Assembly (NCBI GenBank): GCA_963837485.1
Contig: CAWINP010000015.1
Location: 165,655 to 229,654 of the forward strand
Length of the DNA stretch: 64,000 nt
Direction of reading: 5' to 3'
From: Solirubrobacter sp963837485
GTDB taxonomy: Bacteria > Actinomycetota > Thermoleophilia > Solirubrobacterales > Solirubrobacteraceae
Each line of letters begins with the position of its first letter. The stretch's first letter is position 1. The notes under the pieces were generated by a model. That model did no database searches and was not told the DNA's origin. It was given only the letters and a program-made list of their open reading frames with translations. Below are positions 41,332 to 50,656 of the stretch, one piece after another. Both the position numbers and the translations under genes were made by a program.

Positions 41332-41730
41332 ATGTCGACAACTTCCTACGACAGGCGCCCGGGGTGGCTGACGTTGGCCGCGATCTTCATGTTCGCGGTC
41401 TGCTTCGTCCGCATCTTCTCGGCGATCAATTACTTCCAGGGCGGGGACCAGATCTCCGATCTGACGAACTCGATGTTCGGGAACAACCTGTGGGTCTGGG
41501 GCGTGTGGGATCTGATCCTGGCGGCGTTTGGTCTCGGTGCCGGGATCTCGCTGCTCAGCGGGGGCGGCTTTGGCCGGTTGCTGGGCTACATCTGGGCCGT
41601 CTGGGTGATCGTTCAGAGCTTCCTGATCATCCGCTGGGCGCCGTGGTTCGCCGTCACGATGATCGCGATCGCGTCGCTGGTGATCTACGGCCTCTCGTCA
41701 ACGTCCGGCTGGCGGAGCGAGCAGATATGA
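41332..41730 (+). CDS. DUF7144-type membrane protein
   Basis: A 132-residue four-helix membrane protein: PGWLTLAAIFMFAVCFVRIF, NNLWVWGVWDLILAAFGLG, LGYIWAVWVIVQSFLI and FAVTMIAIASLVIYGL. This layout matches the DUF7144 family common in actinobacteria. Function unknown. Its stop overlaps the next start as ATGA. Confidence 0.78.
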   Translation: MSTTSYDRRPGWLTLAAIFMFAVCFVRIFSAINYFQGGDQISDLTNSMFGNNLWVWGVWDLILAAFGLGAGISLLSGGGFGRLLGYIWAVWVIVQSFLIIRWAPWFAVTMIAIASLVIYGLSSTSGWRSEQI

Positions 41731-42152
41731 GCACCAGGGGATGGATCTTCGCCCTGGTCGGGGCCGGAGTCGTCGTCGCGGTCGTGCTCGGACTGCTCGG
41801 TCAATCCCAGACCGTGGCCGAGAAGCGGTTCTGCAACAGCCTCGCAGGCCTCCAGTCGTCGGTGCAGTCACTCACGAGCCTGAGTCCCAGCACGGCGAGC
41901 GAGGGCGAGTTCCAGTCCGGCCTGTCGGGGGTTCAGAGCGCCTGGAGCGATGTCAAGAGCAAGGCCCAGAACCTGAGCAGCATCAACATGAGCGCTCTCG
42001 ACGGCTCCTGGAACGACTTCACGAGTGCGGTGAAGAGCGTTCCGAGTTCGGCATCGGTCGGCGACGCCGAGCAGGCGGTCTCGAGTGCGGCGAAGGGACT
42101 GCAGTCAACTGTTCAGTCGAACATCACGTCCTACGACTGCTCGAACACCTGA
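41727..42152 (+). CDS. Secreted or membrane-anchored helical protein, 141 aa
   Basis: An N-terminal transmembrane anchor or signal (WIFALVGAGVVVAVVLGLLG) is followed by an extracytoplasmic coiled-coil-like domain with two Cys (RFCNSLAGLQSSVQSL and a terminal SYDCSNT) that may form a disulfide. Small Ser/Ala-rich helices (GLSGVQSAWSDVKSKAQNLS) recur. It is translationally coupled to the DUF7144 gene. I know no named family. Confidence 0.7.
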   Translation: MSTRGWIFALVGAGVVVAVVLGLLGQSQTVAEKRFCNSLAGLQSSVQSLTSLSPSTASEGEFQSGLSGVQSAWSDVKSKAQNLSSINMSALDGSWNDFTSAVKSVPSSASVGDAEQAVSSAAKGLQSTVQSNITSYDCSNT

Positions 42153-42163
42153 TAGGAAACGCC

Positions 42164-42490
42164 ATGGCGGATAGCGACACCCCCGTCCTTGACCTGCTTG
42201 GCACGATGACCGAAGCCTCGGTCGCGGCGTCGAGCCTCGACAGCCGCACGCTGATGCTCGTGCGGATTGCTGCGCTCGTCGCGGTCGACGCGCCCCCGGT
42301 GTCCTATGTGATGAATCTCGGCGCGGCCAGTGAGCTCGAGATCGACGCCGACGAGGTGCGCGGTGTCTTGGCGGCCGTCGCCCCGATTGTCGGGACCGCG
42401 CGCGTCGCATCCGCCACGGGCAACATCGTCAGTGCCCTCGCGTTGGCACTCGAGGTCGCGGCGCTCGAAGACGCGGGCGAGGACAGCTGA
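42164..42490 (+). CDS. Small CMD-like protein, 108 aa
   Basis: Starts at ATG 42164 with AGGA upstream, 11 bases after the previous gene. The sequence (SRTLMLVRIAALVAVDAPPV, SYVMNLGAASELEIDADEVR, VLAAVAPIVGTARVASATGN) resembles carboxymuconolactone-decarboxylase-like helical proteins but lacks their Cys pair. Likely in an operon with the two genes before it. Confidence 0.7.
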   Translation: MADSDTPVLDLLGTMTEASVAASSLDSRTLMLVRIAALVAVDAPPVSYVMNLGAASELEIDADEVRGVLAAVAPIVGTARVASATGNIVSALALALEVAALEDAGEDS

Positions 42491-42574
42491 GCCGGGAGTG
42501 GCGATGAACGCGCCGAGAGTGTCCGAGACCGGGCGGCCGGCGATCGGCTGCCATGTCCGTTCGCGCACCCACGG

Positions 42575-44185
42575 TTGGAACCCGCTCGTGACCGGGGAAG
42601 TGCCATAGACGCTCCGCCGAAGGAAGCGGGGAGCGCGCGGCTGTCGCTTGTGCTGGCTGCGGCGATGTTCGTGCTCGTGGTCGACACGTCGTTGATGAAC
42701 GTGTCGATCGCGTCCGTGGTGAGGGATCTCGATACGACGGTGAGTTCTGTTCAGAGCGCGATCGCGCTTGAGGCGCTGGTTTCGGCTGCGTTCATCCTGA
42801 TCAGCAGCAAGCTCGGCGATCTGTTCGGGCGCAAGCGCGCGTACGTGTTGGGTCTGCTCGGGTATGCGATCGGCGCTCTGGCGATGACGCTCGCTCAGAG
42901 CCTGACGGCGATCATCGTCTTCTGGGCGATCATCGGTGGCCTCGGCGCCTCGCTGCTGCTGCCCGCGATGCAGTCGCTGATCCATGGCAACTTCGAGGGA
43001 GCGGCACAGAAGAAGACCTATGCGCTGGTCGGTGCGGCGGCCGCGATCGCCGCCGCGGTTGGGCCGCTCCTCGGCGGCTTTGTCACGACCTATCTGTCCT
43101 GGCGCGTCGGGTTTCTGTTGGAGGTCGTCGTGATCGCGGTCGTGCTGTCGCAGATCGGGCTCGTCAAGGACGTCCCGTATTCGGGAGACCGGCAGATCGA
43201 CGCCGTCGGGGCCGGCCTGTCCGTCGTGGGGATGGGCGGCGTGGTGCTAGGCATCCTGGTGTGGCAGGAGGGCGGTGACTACGTCGTGCTGTTGATCGCG
43301 CTCGGCGCGCTCGCGCTGTGGGCGCTGTCTCGCTGGCTCGTGCGGCGCCATCGCGAGGGCAAGGTGACGCTGCTTGATCCGGATCTGTTCGCGCTCCCGC
43401 ACTTCAAGCTCGGGATCACCGCGCAGATGCTGCAGAACATCACGCTCGGTGGGGCGATGATCGCGCTGCCGATCTTCCTGCAGATCAAGCTCGAATACGA
43501 CGCCCTGCAGACGGGCCTGTCGCTCGCCCCACTGTCACTGACCATGTTCGCCGTGGCGATCCTCGCGGGACGCAAGGCCGGCGGCCGGCGCCCCGCCAAG
43601 ATCATCCGGACCGGGTTCGCGCTGAGCACGCTCGGCCTCGCGCTGATCATCCCGATCGTGCCCGACGCGGACTCCGGCTGGTACCTCCTCATCCCACTGA
43701 TGATCGCCGGAGCGGGGCTCGGCCTGCTGGTATCGCAGCTCAACAACTACGCGCTCGCCCCAATCGATGACGAGCGGATCAGCGAGGCGGCCGGGATCAA
43801 CTCGGCGTCCGGATCGTTCGGACTGTCGTTCGGCCTGGCGGTGGCCGGCGGCGTCCTGCTCGCGACCCTCTCGCTCGCGTTCACGAACATGACGAACGCC
43901 AGCCCCGTGATCCCCTCCACGCAACAGCAACAGATCGCAAAGACGTTGGAAGACGACGCCCAGGTCGTGAGCAACACGCAGCTCGACGAACTGCTCGCCG
44001 ACGAGCCCCCGGCCGTCAGCGACGAGATCCTCTCCATCAACACCGACGCGACGAACCTCGCGCTTCAGGTGGCGCTGCTCGTGCCGCTCCTCGCGGGTCT
44101 CCTCGGGCTCTTTGACTCCTTGCGCATGATGCGCCTACCGGACATGGAGCCCTCGGCCTCGGTCGAAGCGGCGGCATTGGGCTGA
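42575..44185 (+). CDS. MFS drug-efflux-type transporter
   Basis: A transporter of about 14 transmembrane helices (DHA2-like). Motif A is SSKLGDLFGRKRAYVLG between helices 2 and 3; motif C-like GAAAAIAAAVGPLLGGFVTT lies in helix 5; helix 1 has LVVDTSLMNVSI. An extracytoplasmic loop of about 70 residues near the end (QQQQIAKTLEDDAQVVSN) is unusual in length. The start is unclear: TTG 42575 lacks a ribosome-binding site, whereas an ATA at 42605 has GGGGAAG at good spacing. Substrate unknown. Confidence 0.87.
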   Translation: MEPARDRGSAIDAPPKEAGSARLSLVLAAAMFVLVVDTSLMNVSIASVVRDLDTTVSSVQSAIALEALVSAAFILISSKLGDLFGRKRAYVLGLLGYAIGALAMTLAQSLTAIIVFWAIIGGLGASLLLPAMQSLIHGNFEGAAQKKTYALVGAAAAIAAAVGPLLGGFVTTYLSWRVGFLLEVVVIAVVLSQIGLVKDVPYSGDRQIDAVGAGLSVVGMGGVVLGILVWQEGGDYVVLLIALGALALWALSRWLVRRHREGKVTLLDPDLFALPHFKLGITAQMLQNITLGGAMIALPIFLQIKLEYDALQTGLSLAPLSLTMFAVAILAGRKAGGRRPAKIIRTGFALSTLGLALIIPIVPDADSGWYLLIPLMIAGAGLGLLVSQLNNYALAPIDDERISEAAGINSASGSFGLSFGLAVAGGVLLATLSLAFTNMTNASPVIPSTQQQQIAKTLEDDAQVVSNTQLDELLADEPPAVSDEILSINTDATNLALQVALLVPLLAGLLGLFDSLRMMRLPDMEPSASVEAAALG

Positions 44186-44379
44186 CTCCGGCCGAGCGCC
44201 TCGCACGGCCGGGCGGGGTGCATCACGGCGCAGCGCCATGATCGGCGACGGGAGCGTGCGCCTCAGGCGCAACGCGACGTTCATCCCGCCGGGGTGAAGC
44301 GATCGACTGGTCGGTGGACGTACGGTTGCTCGGGACCCGGCCGACGCCGGCGGCCCGTCGGACGGACAAGGAGAGCGCG

Positions 44380-46440
44380 ATGACGAGCGATTCCGGGCCG
44401 GCGTACGGCCAATCGATGACGTGGGAGCCGGAGCGTCCGCGTTGGCGGGCGTTCCCGCTGCTCGTCACGTGGCTTTCGCTGGGTGTTGCCGTGATGGCGG
44501 CCGCCGGGATCCTGCCCGGGGTGTCGATCGACGACTTCTGGGGCGCGATGCTGGTGGCGGCGATCATCGCGCTGCTGAACGCGGTCATCCCGCCGGTGCT
44601 GGCCGCGCTGCGGTTGCCGTTCACGCTCGTGCTCGGGTTCGTGCTTGTACTGCTCGCGGATGCGGTGATCCTGCGGGTGGCCGCCGATGTGACCGATGGG
44701 GTGCTGCGGGTCGACAGCTTCGGCTGGGCGCTGTTGGCGGCGCTGGTGGTCGCGGCGGTGAGCGTGGTGCTCGCGGTCGTGCTGGGCTCGGATGACACGT
44801 ACTCGCTGCGGCTCGCGCAGCGGATCGCGCACAGGCAGGGGATGATCGACAAGACCGCGGTCGCGGGGCTCGTGTTCCTGGAGATCGACGGGCTTGCGCT
44901 GCCGGTGCTGCGCCGCGCGATGCGCGACGGGAGCGCACCGAACATGGCCCGCTGGGTGGCCGACCATACGCACCGGCTGAGCGAGTGGGAGACCGATCTG
45001 TCGTCGCAGACCGGTGCCAGCCAGGCGGGCATCCTGCTGGGGTCAAACGAGGACATCCCGGCGTTCCGCTGGGTCGAGAAGGAGACCGGGACGCTGATGA
45101 CGTGCTCGGCGCCGGCCGATTGCGCGGAGATCGAGCGCCGGCGCGCGACCGGCGTCGGCCTGCTTGTCGACGGCGGCTCCAGTCGCGGGAACCTGCTCTC
45201 CGGCGAGGCGCAGGACGTGATCCTGACGGTCAGCCGGATGGAGGCCGAGAAGCAGTCCAACCCCGGCTACCGGGCGTTCCTGGCCAACGGCGGGAACGTC
45301 ACGCGCACGCTCGTGCTGTTCGGCTGGGAGGTCGTCCTGGAGTGGGCGGCGGCGCTGCGAGCGATCCGTCGCGACGTGCGCCCGCGCGGCCACCGTGGCG
45401 GCATCTACCCGTTGATGCGTGGCGCGCTGTGCGTGTTCGTGCGTGACCTGATCGTGTCGGGCGTGCTGACCGACATGATGCGCGGGCGGCCGGCGGTCTA
45501 CGCGACGTTCTCCAGCTACGACGAGGTCGCGCACCACTCGGGTCTCGAGCGCGCCGACACCCTGGAGGCTCTGCGCAAGCTCGACGAGCGCTTCGCGCAG
45601 ATCGACCGCGCCCGCCGCTACGCCCCGCGGCCGTATGAGATCGTCGTGCTGTCCGACCACGGGCAGACGCAGGGCGCGACGTTCAAGCAGCGCAACGGGT
45701 ACGGGCTCGGCGAGCTCGTCGAGCGCTCCCTCTCGCAAGGCCGGGTCTCCGGGATCGCGGGAGGCGACGAGCAGAGCTCGATGGTCGGCCTCGCCGTCGG
45801 CGAGGCGACCGGCAAGCAGGCCAAGCGGCCCAAGAACGACGTCTCCGACCGCGCGGTCGTCGTGCTCGGCTCCGGCAACCTCGGCCTCGTCTATCTGATG
45901 GAGGAGCCCCGCCGGCTCACGCTCGAGGAGATCGACCAACGGCACCCCGGGCTCGTGCCCGCGCTGCGCGAGCATCCCCACATCGGCTGGCTGCTCGTGC
46001 GCTCGTCCGAGCACGGCCCGCTCGTGCTCGGCGCGCGCGGCGCCCACCACCTCGCCGACGGCCGCGTCGAGGGCGAAGACCCGCTCGCCCCGTTCTCGTC
46101 CACCGCGCCGCGACACCTGCTGCGCACCGACGGCTTCCCGCACGTGGCCGACATCATGGTCGGCAGCTTCTACGACCCCGAGCTCGACGAAGGCTGCGCG
46201 TTCGAGGAGCTGATCTGCTTCCACGGCGGGATCGGCGGCGTCCAGACCCGCCCGTTCATCCTCCACCCGACGCACCTCCGCGTCCCGGAGGGTCCGATCC
46301 TCGGCGCCGCGAGCGTCCACGGCATCCTCGCCGGCTGGCGCAAGGTGCTCCAAGCCGAGCATAGCGTCGCGGCGGCAGCGCATACCGATCCCGCGACGAT
46401 CGCGGCAAACGGCCGCCTCGCGTCCACCGTTTGTACGTGA
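44380..46440 (+). CDS. Holin-like membrane domain fused to a phosphodiesterase/alkaline-phosphatase-fold domain
   Basis: A 686-residue membrane protein with AAGGAGA at good distance from ATG 44380. Four N-terminal helices (WLSLGVAVMAAAGILPGVSI, AAIIALLNAVIPPVLAALRL, LVLGFVLVLLADAVIL, LLAALVVAAVSVVLAVVLG) match the Phage_holin_4/mycobacterial holin-like family. The rest is an alkaline-phosphatase-superfamily domain: LVFLEIDGLALPVLRRAM, SSYDEVAHHSG, EIVVLSDHGQTQG and FHGGIGGVQTRPFI. The predicted role is phosphodiester or phosphate-ester hydrolysis at the membrane surface. Confidence 0.82.
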   Translation: MTSDSGPAYGQSMTWEPERPRWRAFPLLVTWLSLGVAVMAAAGILPGVSIDDFWGAMLVAAIIALLNAVIPPVLAALRLPFTLVLGFVLVLLADAVILRVAADVTDGVLRVDSFGWALLAALVVAAVSVVLAVVLGSDDTYSLRLAQRIAHRQGMIDKTAVAGLVFLEIDGLALPVLRRAMRDGSAPNMARWVADHTHRLSEWETDLSSQTGASQAGILLGSNEDIPAFRWVEKETGTLMTCSAPADCAEIERRRATGVGLLVDGGSSRGNLLSGEAQDVILTVSRMEAEKQSNPGYRAFLANGGNVTRTLVLFGWEVVLEWAAALRAIRRDVRPRGHRGGIYPLMRGALCVFVRDLIVSGVLTDMMRGRPAVYATFSSYDEVAHHSGLERADTLEALRKLDERFAQIDRARRYAPRPYEIVVLSDHGQTQGATFKQRNGYGLGELVERSLSQGRVSGIAGGDEQSSMVGLAVGEATGKQAKRPKNDVSDRAVVVLGSGNLGLVYLMEEPRRLTLEEIDQRHPGLVPALREHPHIGWLLVRSSEHGPLVLGARGAHHLADGRVEGEDPLAPFSSTAPRHLLRTDGFPHVADIMVGSFYDPELDEGCAFEELICFHGGIGGVQTRPFILHPTHLRVPEGPILGAASVHGILAGWRKVLQAEHSVAAAAHTDPATIAANGRLASTVCT

Positions 46441-46798
46441 CGACAGACCTGCAAGAGCCACACTTTCTCGGGCCAGCGAGGCATGATTGCCGGTTGGCGA
46501 GGGTCGATGTCGGCCGGTTTGGGCCACAGATTGGCCACGTGTCCCGTTCCAACAGCCGCTTGATGTCGTCCGCGGCGCGCTCGCGTCCCGCCTTGCGTTG
46601 CAGCCGCTCCCGCACGCGTAGACGCTAGATGGTGCTCAGGTGCTCTCGGCTCGCGGCCGTCAACTCAAACGAACGCCCTGCGGTCTCGACCGCGGTGGCG
46701 CCGTCAACGCGTCCGCGAGCGCGCAGGATTCGCAGTTGATGTTGCTCACCGGCTCTATCGAGCGACAGCGGTCCTCGCTCGGGAGACGCTGGATACCT
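46441..46798. other. 358-bp stretch without a recognisable gene
   Basis: Several overlapping short frames exist on both strands but none shows homology or good codon use. It marks the boundary between the orderly left part and the accessory right part. It may hold remnants of an integrated element, but I cannot show this. Confidence 0.4.
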
Positions 46799-47734
46799 CT
46801 AGCGCTCGGGCCCCTGAAGTCGGCGCAGCGCGTCCACGAGCGCGCGGTCGACGTCCCGCTGGTAGGTCGAGTAGTTGCGTAGCAGGACCGCGAGCAACCT
46901 GCGCCAACTCGTGCCGACGATGCCGTAACGCGACCGTGACGATCGGTCGGGCCCGCGCGCCAGCAGCGCCTCCACCGCGGCAATCGCGTCGGTCACCTGC
47001 CGTCCGTCTTCGCGCGCGTAGGGATCGATCTCGCCGTCGGCGCGGCGCTCGAGCAGGATCATGTCCTGAAGGCCGAGCGCCCCGCGCGGCACGTACGCGC
47101 GGATGCGCAACCACCGGCTCCAGCGTGCGAACACGTACCACGTCGCGTGATAGGTGACGCCATACCACGCCGGGAAAGGCTCCTGCGCGTGAGCCACGAA
47201 CACGATGCCACGCTGTTCGAAGTCGGCCCATGGCGGATCTGGCGTTTGCGAAAACGCGTGCTCACCGTGCACGGTCAACACGACGTGGCCACCGGGCCGC
47301 GTGACTCGTCGGAGCTCGGCCAGCCATGCGTCCTGCATGTGCTCGTCGATGTGGGTGAAGACGCTGTGGTTGTAGACGAGATCGAAGTACCCGTCCGGAT
47401 AGCTCAGGGGCGGTAGCGGCTCGTTTGTTCGCGCCTCGACGAACGGCAGGTGCTCGCGTACCCACGCGATTGCGTCGGCGTCGGTGTCAGTCGCGTGGAG
47501 CTCGGCGCCCTCGGCGAGTTCTTCGGCGAGCCAGGTCAGCATGCGTCCGCTCCCGGCGCCGAAGTCGAGGATTCGGCTGTAGCTTCCGAAGTCACGCCCA
47601 ACGAGGTTGAGGATGGCGGCGGTCTCGTTGACCGACCGACGGCCACTCTCGAAGAAGGACGCAGCATCAGTTCGGGCAGAGGCGCGAGCAGCTAGGTCTG
47701 CGTCCGGAAACGGGCGGGACTCAGGAGGTGCCAT
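46799..47734 (-). CDS. Class I SAM-dependent methyltransferase
   Basis: A 311-residue methyltransferase: ILDFGAGSGRMLTWLAEEL (motif I), ATDTDADAIAWVREHL, FDLVYNHSVFTHIDE and LRRVTRPGGHVVLTVHG. The family often modifies sugars, small molecules or cell-surface polymers. ATG 47734 begins the recognised N-terminus (MAPPESRPFPDADL). The group II intron lies directly upstream of it, inserted in its 5' intergenic region, and may have displaced its promoter. Confidence 0.8.
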   Translation of the reverse strand: MAPPESRPFPDADLAARASARTDAASFFESGRRSVNETAAILNLVGRDFGSYSRILDFGAGSGRMLTWLAEELAEGAELHATDTDADAIAWVREHLPFVEARTNEPLPPLSYPDGYFDLVYNHSVFTHIDEHMQDAWLAELRRVTRPGGHVVLTVHGEHAFSQTPDPPWADFEQRGIVFVAHAQEPFPAWYGVTYHATWYVFARWSRWLRIRAYVPRGALGLQDMILLERRADGEIDPYAREDGRQVTDAIAAVEALLARGPDRSSRSRYGIVGTSWRRLLAVLLRNYSTYQRDVDRALVDALRRLQGPER

Positions 47735-48023
47735 GAACCGACGAGCATAACCATCCGCCTCTGAGCTCCCAGGGGGTCTACGCCGCGCACTTTGAGTCGG
47801 AGCGTGTGCCGAACGTCCGCCTCTCGCGCGAGCGGTTACGGCGTTGGTGCGGTCCGGTTGCCCGGACCCTACCCAGCGCATCAGCGGAGCGGCTCGGCGG
47901 CTGTCAAGGACGAGTCCGACAGGACCGGGCGAAGCCCGTCGCGAGTGTGCCAGGCATGTCGTTGAGATCGGAGGTGGAAGTCCTGTCCTGGGGCCCTGAC
48001 TAGGCCGGCGGTAACGGCGGCTG

Positions 48024-49412
48024 ATGGCCCAGCAGAAGTCGGAGGACCGCGTAGTACCGGACGGCGGGGTAATGCCCGTCCAGCCCGCCGGTGGTGGGCA
48101 AGGGAAGGCGGTCTCGGTCGAGCAAACGGCGGCGCAGCTTTTGCTGCCGATCGCGACAGCAGAAGACCCTGCGGGGTCCGCTTGTGAGGTGGTCCGGGAC
48201 CGGTCTCGGGCAGGCCGAGCGGGGGTGCCGAAGGCGATCGTCACCGAGGAGAACGCGCCGCCGGCGGTGATGGAGGAGGTGGTCGAGCGACTCGATCACG
48301 CGGTGAAGAAGGTGGTCGCGAACAAGGGCGCTCCGGGACCTGACGGGGTGACGGTCGCGATGCTGCGCGAGCAGTGGCCGACGATCGCCCCGAAGCTGCA
48401 AGCTGGACTGCTGGAAGGGACGTATCGTCCCGGCGTGATCCGCCGGGCGATGATTCCCAAGGCGGGCGGCGGGCAGCGCGGGCTGGGGATCCCGAACGTG
48501 GTCGATCGGGTGGTGATGGAGGCCGTGCGGCAGGTTCTCGAGCCGCTGTATGAGCCGACGTTTCACGCGAGTAGCCACGGGTTCCGGCTCGGTCGTAGCT
48601 GCCACACGGCGATCGCCGAGGCCAAGACGCATGTGCGCAAGGGGCATGAGTGGGTGGTCGACATCGATCTGGAGAAGTTCTTCGATCGTGTTAACCGTCA
48701 GCGGCTGCTCGCGCGGCTCGCTCAGCGAGTCTCCGATCGGCGGTTGCTCGTGCTGATCGGGCGCATGCTCAGGGCCAGGGTGGTGTTGCCGGACGGGGTC
48801 GTGATCGGCGTTGATGAAGGCGTGCCGCAAGGCTTGCCGCTGTCGCCGCTGCTCTCGAACATCGTGCTGGACGAGCTCGACAGCGAGCTTGCCCGGCGTG
48901 GCCACCGGTTCGTCCGCTATGCCGACGACTGCAACGTCTACGTGGCAAGCGAACGCGCCGGACAGCGGGTCATGGCCAGCCTGAGCGGGTTCATCCAGTG
49001 GCGCTTGCGCCTGCAGATCAACACCGCCAAGTCGGCCGTCGCCCGCCCGCAGGACCGGCACTTCCTCGGATTCAGCCTGCGAGTCGCCCATGGGCGGCGC
49101 AGGACCGTGGAGGTGTTGCTCTCGCAGCGCACCAAGCGCAACGCGAGAGCGTGTGTCCGCGAGCTCACGCCACGGACCTGGGGAGGCACGCTGGAAAGCT
49201 GCATCGCCCGGGTCAACGCGTGGCTGCGTGGATGGCACGCGTTCTTCGGGATCGCCTCGACCGAGGAGCAACAGGAGATGCGCAGACTCGACGCCCACAT
49301 CCGGCGGCGGCTGCGCGCGATCCTGCTGCACCACTGGAAACGCCAACGCACGATCGCTCGCCGCCTCGCCGCGCTGGGCGTCAACCCGCACGCAGCACGG
49401 CGCGCGGTCTAG
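48024..49412 (+). pseudogene. ltrA: Group II intron reverse transcriptase/maturase, broken by amber codon and IS insertion
   Basis: The open frame encodes 462 residues: RT palm motifs GAPGPDGVTV, VVDIDLEKFFDRV, VPQGLPLSPLLSNI and RYADDCNVYV (catalytic YADD), then the maturase X domain. An in-frame TAG at 49410 replaces the Tyr of the usual RAVYxGRKS motif. The same frame continues AGKKSTWALSHAPAVDNALR to 49480, where the IS3 element enters. Joining across the IS gives LRNAYFARRGLISAAKLHRD and ends near 51207. The first 67 residues may not be protein: that DNA looks like ribozyme, and GTG 48225 may be the real start. No HNH endonuclease domain is present. Confidence 0.85.
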
Positions 49413-49601
49413 GCCGGCAAGAAGTCGACGTGGGCACTCAGCCACGCCCCGGCCGTCGATAACGCCCTGCGCAACGCGTATGACGTGTGTCTGACTTAAC
49501 GCCACAGATCGCCGGTGGAATCAGTCCGCATTCGGGGGCTGTCGCGGCAGGGGTTGACGGGTATCGGTAGCTGCCGGTGGCGGGCCTGTCAAGCGCGGCG
49601 G

Positions 49602-50612
49602 TCATGGGGTGTCCTGTCGGTGGGCGCGGTGGTAGGCGAGCCGCCGGCGTCGGGCGCGGTGCAGGCCGGCGCGGCGGGCGGTGCGGATCGCGGGCCCGCG
49701 GCCCTCGTGCTCGTCGTCGGGGGTGACGTAGCCGATGCCGGCGTGCAGGCGCCGGGTGTTGTACTGGTGGCGGACCGTGGCGAGCTCGGCGCGCAGGACG
49801 GCGGGGTCGCGGATGGCATCCAGGTGCGGCCAGTCGGCCTTGATGTGGCTGAACAGGCTCTCGATCCAGGCCTGATCGGTCGGGGTGCCGGGCCGCCCGA
49901 AGTGCTGCGCGATCGCGCACATCGCCAGGAACTCGCGCGTGGAGCCCGAGGTCATCTGCGGCCCGTTGTCGCTGACCGCCAAGAGCACCGGCCGGTCGGG
50001 GTCATCGACGGCCGGGTCGGCCAGCTGCGCCTGGTGGGCGTCGACGCGCTCGAGCAGGCCCTCGAGCTCGAGCGCGTGCGTGAACGCGAGCTGGACCTGC
50101 AGCCCGGTCTCCTCAGCGGACACGATCTCGGTGATCCACTTGCGCGTGACCAGGTCCATGATCATCACCACGTACGTGCTCTTGCAGCGCGCGAAGCGGG
50201 TGGTGTCGTAGATCCAGATCGAGTGGCGCTCATAGCTGGCCCAGTCCGGGAACGGCGTGCGCTCCGAGCGCCCGGCGCGGCGCGGCAGCCGGATCCTGAG
50301 CTGGTGGGCGGCGAGCACGCGCCGGACCGTGGACTCCGAGACCCACACCACGCCCTCGTAGCTGCCGCGGTGCGCGAGCTTGCGATGCGAGCGATCGGTG
50401 TCCTGGAAGTTCTCGAACACCGAGAGGATCGCCCGCTCCTCCGCAGGGGTGATCGCGTGCACCGGATGCCCGCCCGACGCACGGTCATCGAGCGTGCCCG
50501 CGGCCCGACGCTCGCGCCAGCGCCACGCGCGGCCCTCGCCGAGCTCCAGATACGCGCAGGCGCGGCGATGCTCCCAGCCATCGGAGACCGCGGCATCGAT
50601 GAGCTCCAGCAA
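49602..50612 (-). CDS. IS3-family transposase OrfB (DDE integrase domain)
   Basis: 336 residues with an rve-type DDE core: IWIYDTTRFARCKSTYVVMI (first Asp), VSDNGPQMTSG (second Asp) and TPTDQAWIESLFSHIKADWP (Glu). The C-terminal YNTRRLHAGIGYVTPDDEHE is typical. The listed start is TTG 50612, but the natural product is probably an OrfAB fusion of about 470 residues produced by -1 frameshifting at 50672-50678, since the OrfB frame remains open to that site. Confidence 0.9.
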   Translation of the reverse strand: MLELIDAAVSDGWEHRRACAYLELGEGRAWRWRERRAAGTLDDRASGGHPVHAITPAEERAILSVFENFQDTDRSHRKLAHRGSYEGVVWVSESTVRRVLAAHQLRIRLPRRAGRSERTPFPDWASYERHSIWIYDTTRFARCKSTYVVMIMDLVTRKWITEIVSAEETGLQVQLAFTHALELEGLLERVDAHQAQLADPAVDDPDRPVLLAVSDNGPQMTSGSTREFLAMCAIAQHFGRPGTPTDQAWIESLFSHIKADWPHLDAIRDPAVLRAELATVRHQYNTRRLHAGIGYVTPDDEHEGRGPAIRTARRAGLHRARRRRLAYHRAHRQDTP

Positions 50613-50656
50613 CCCATGCTTCGTGGCCGCCTCGACCCGTCGCGAGACCCGGCCAC

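Noticed and set aside
46441..46640. Integrase remnant on the minus strand
   Set aside because: Short frames suggested a recombinase tail, but no RHxxY-type motif could be read.
48000..49505. 500-codon minus-strand frame opposite the maturase
   Set aside because: Antisense shadow of the reverse transcriptase, which has all RT motifs.
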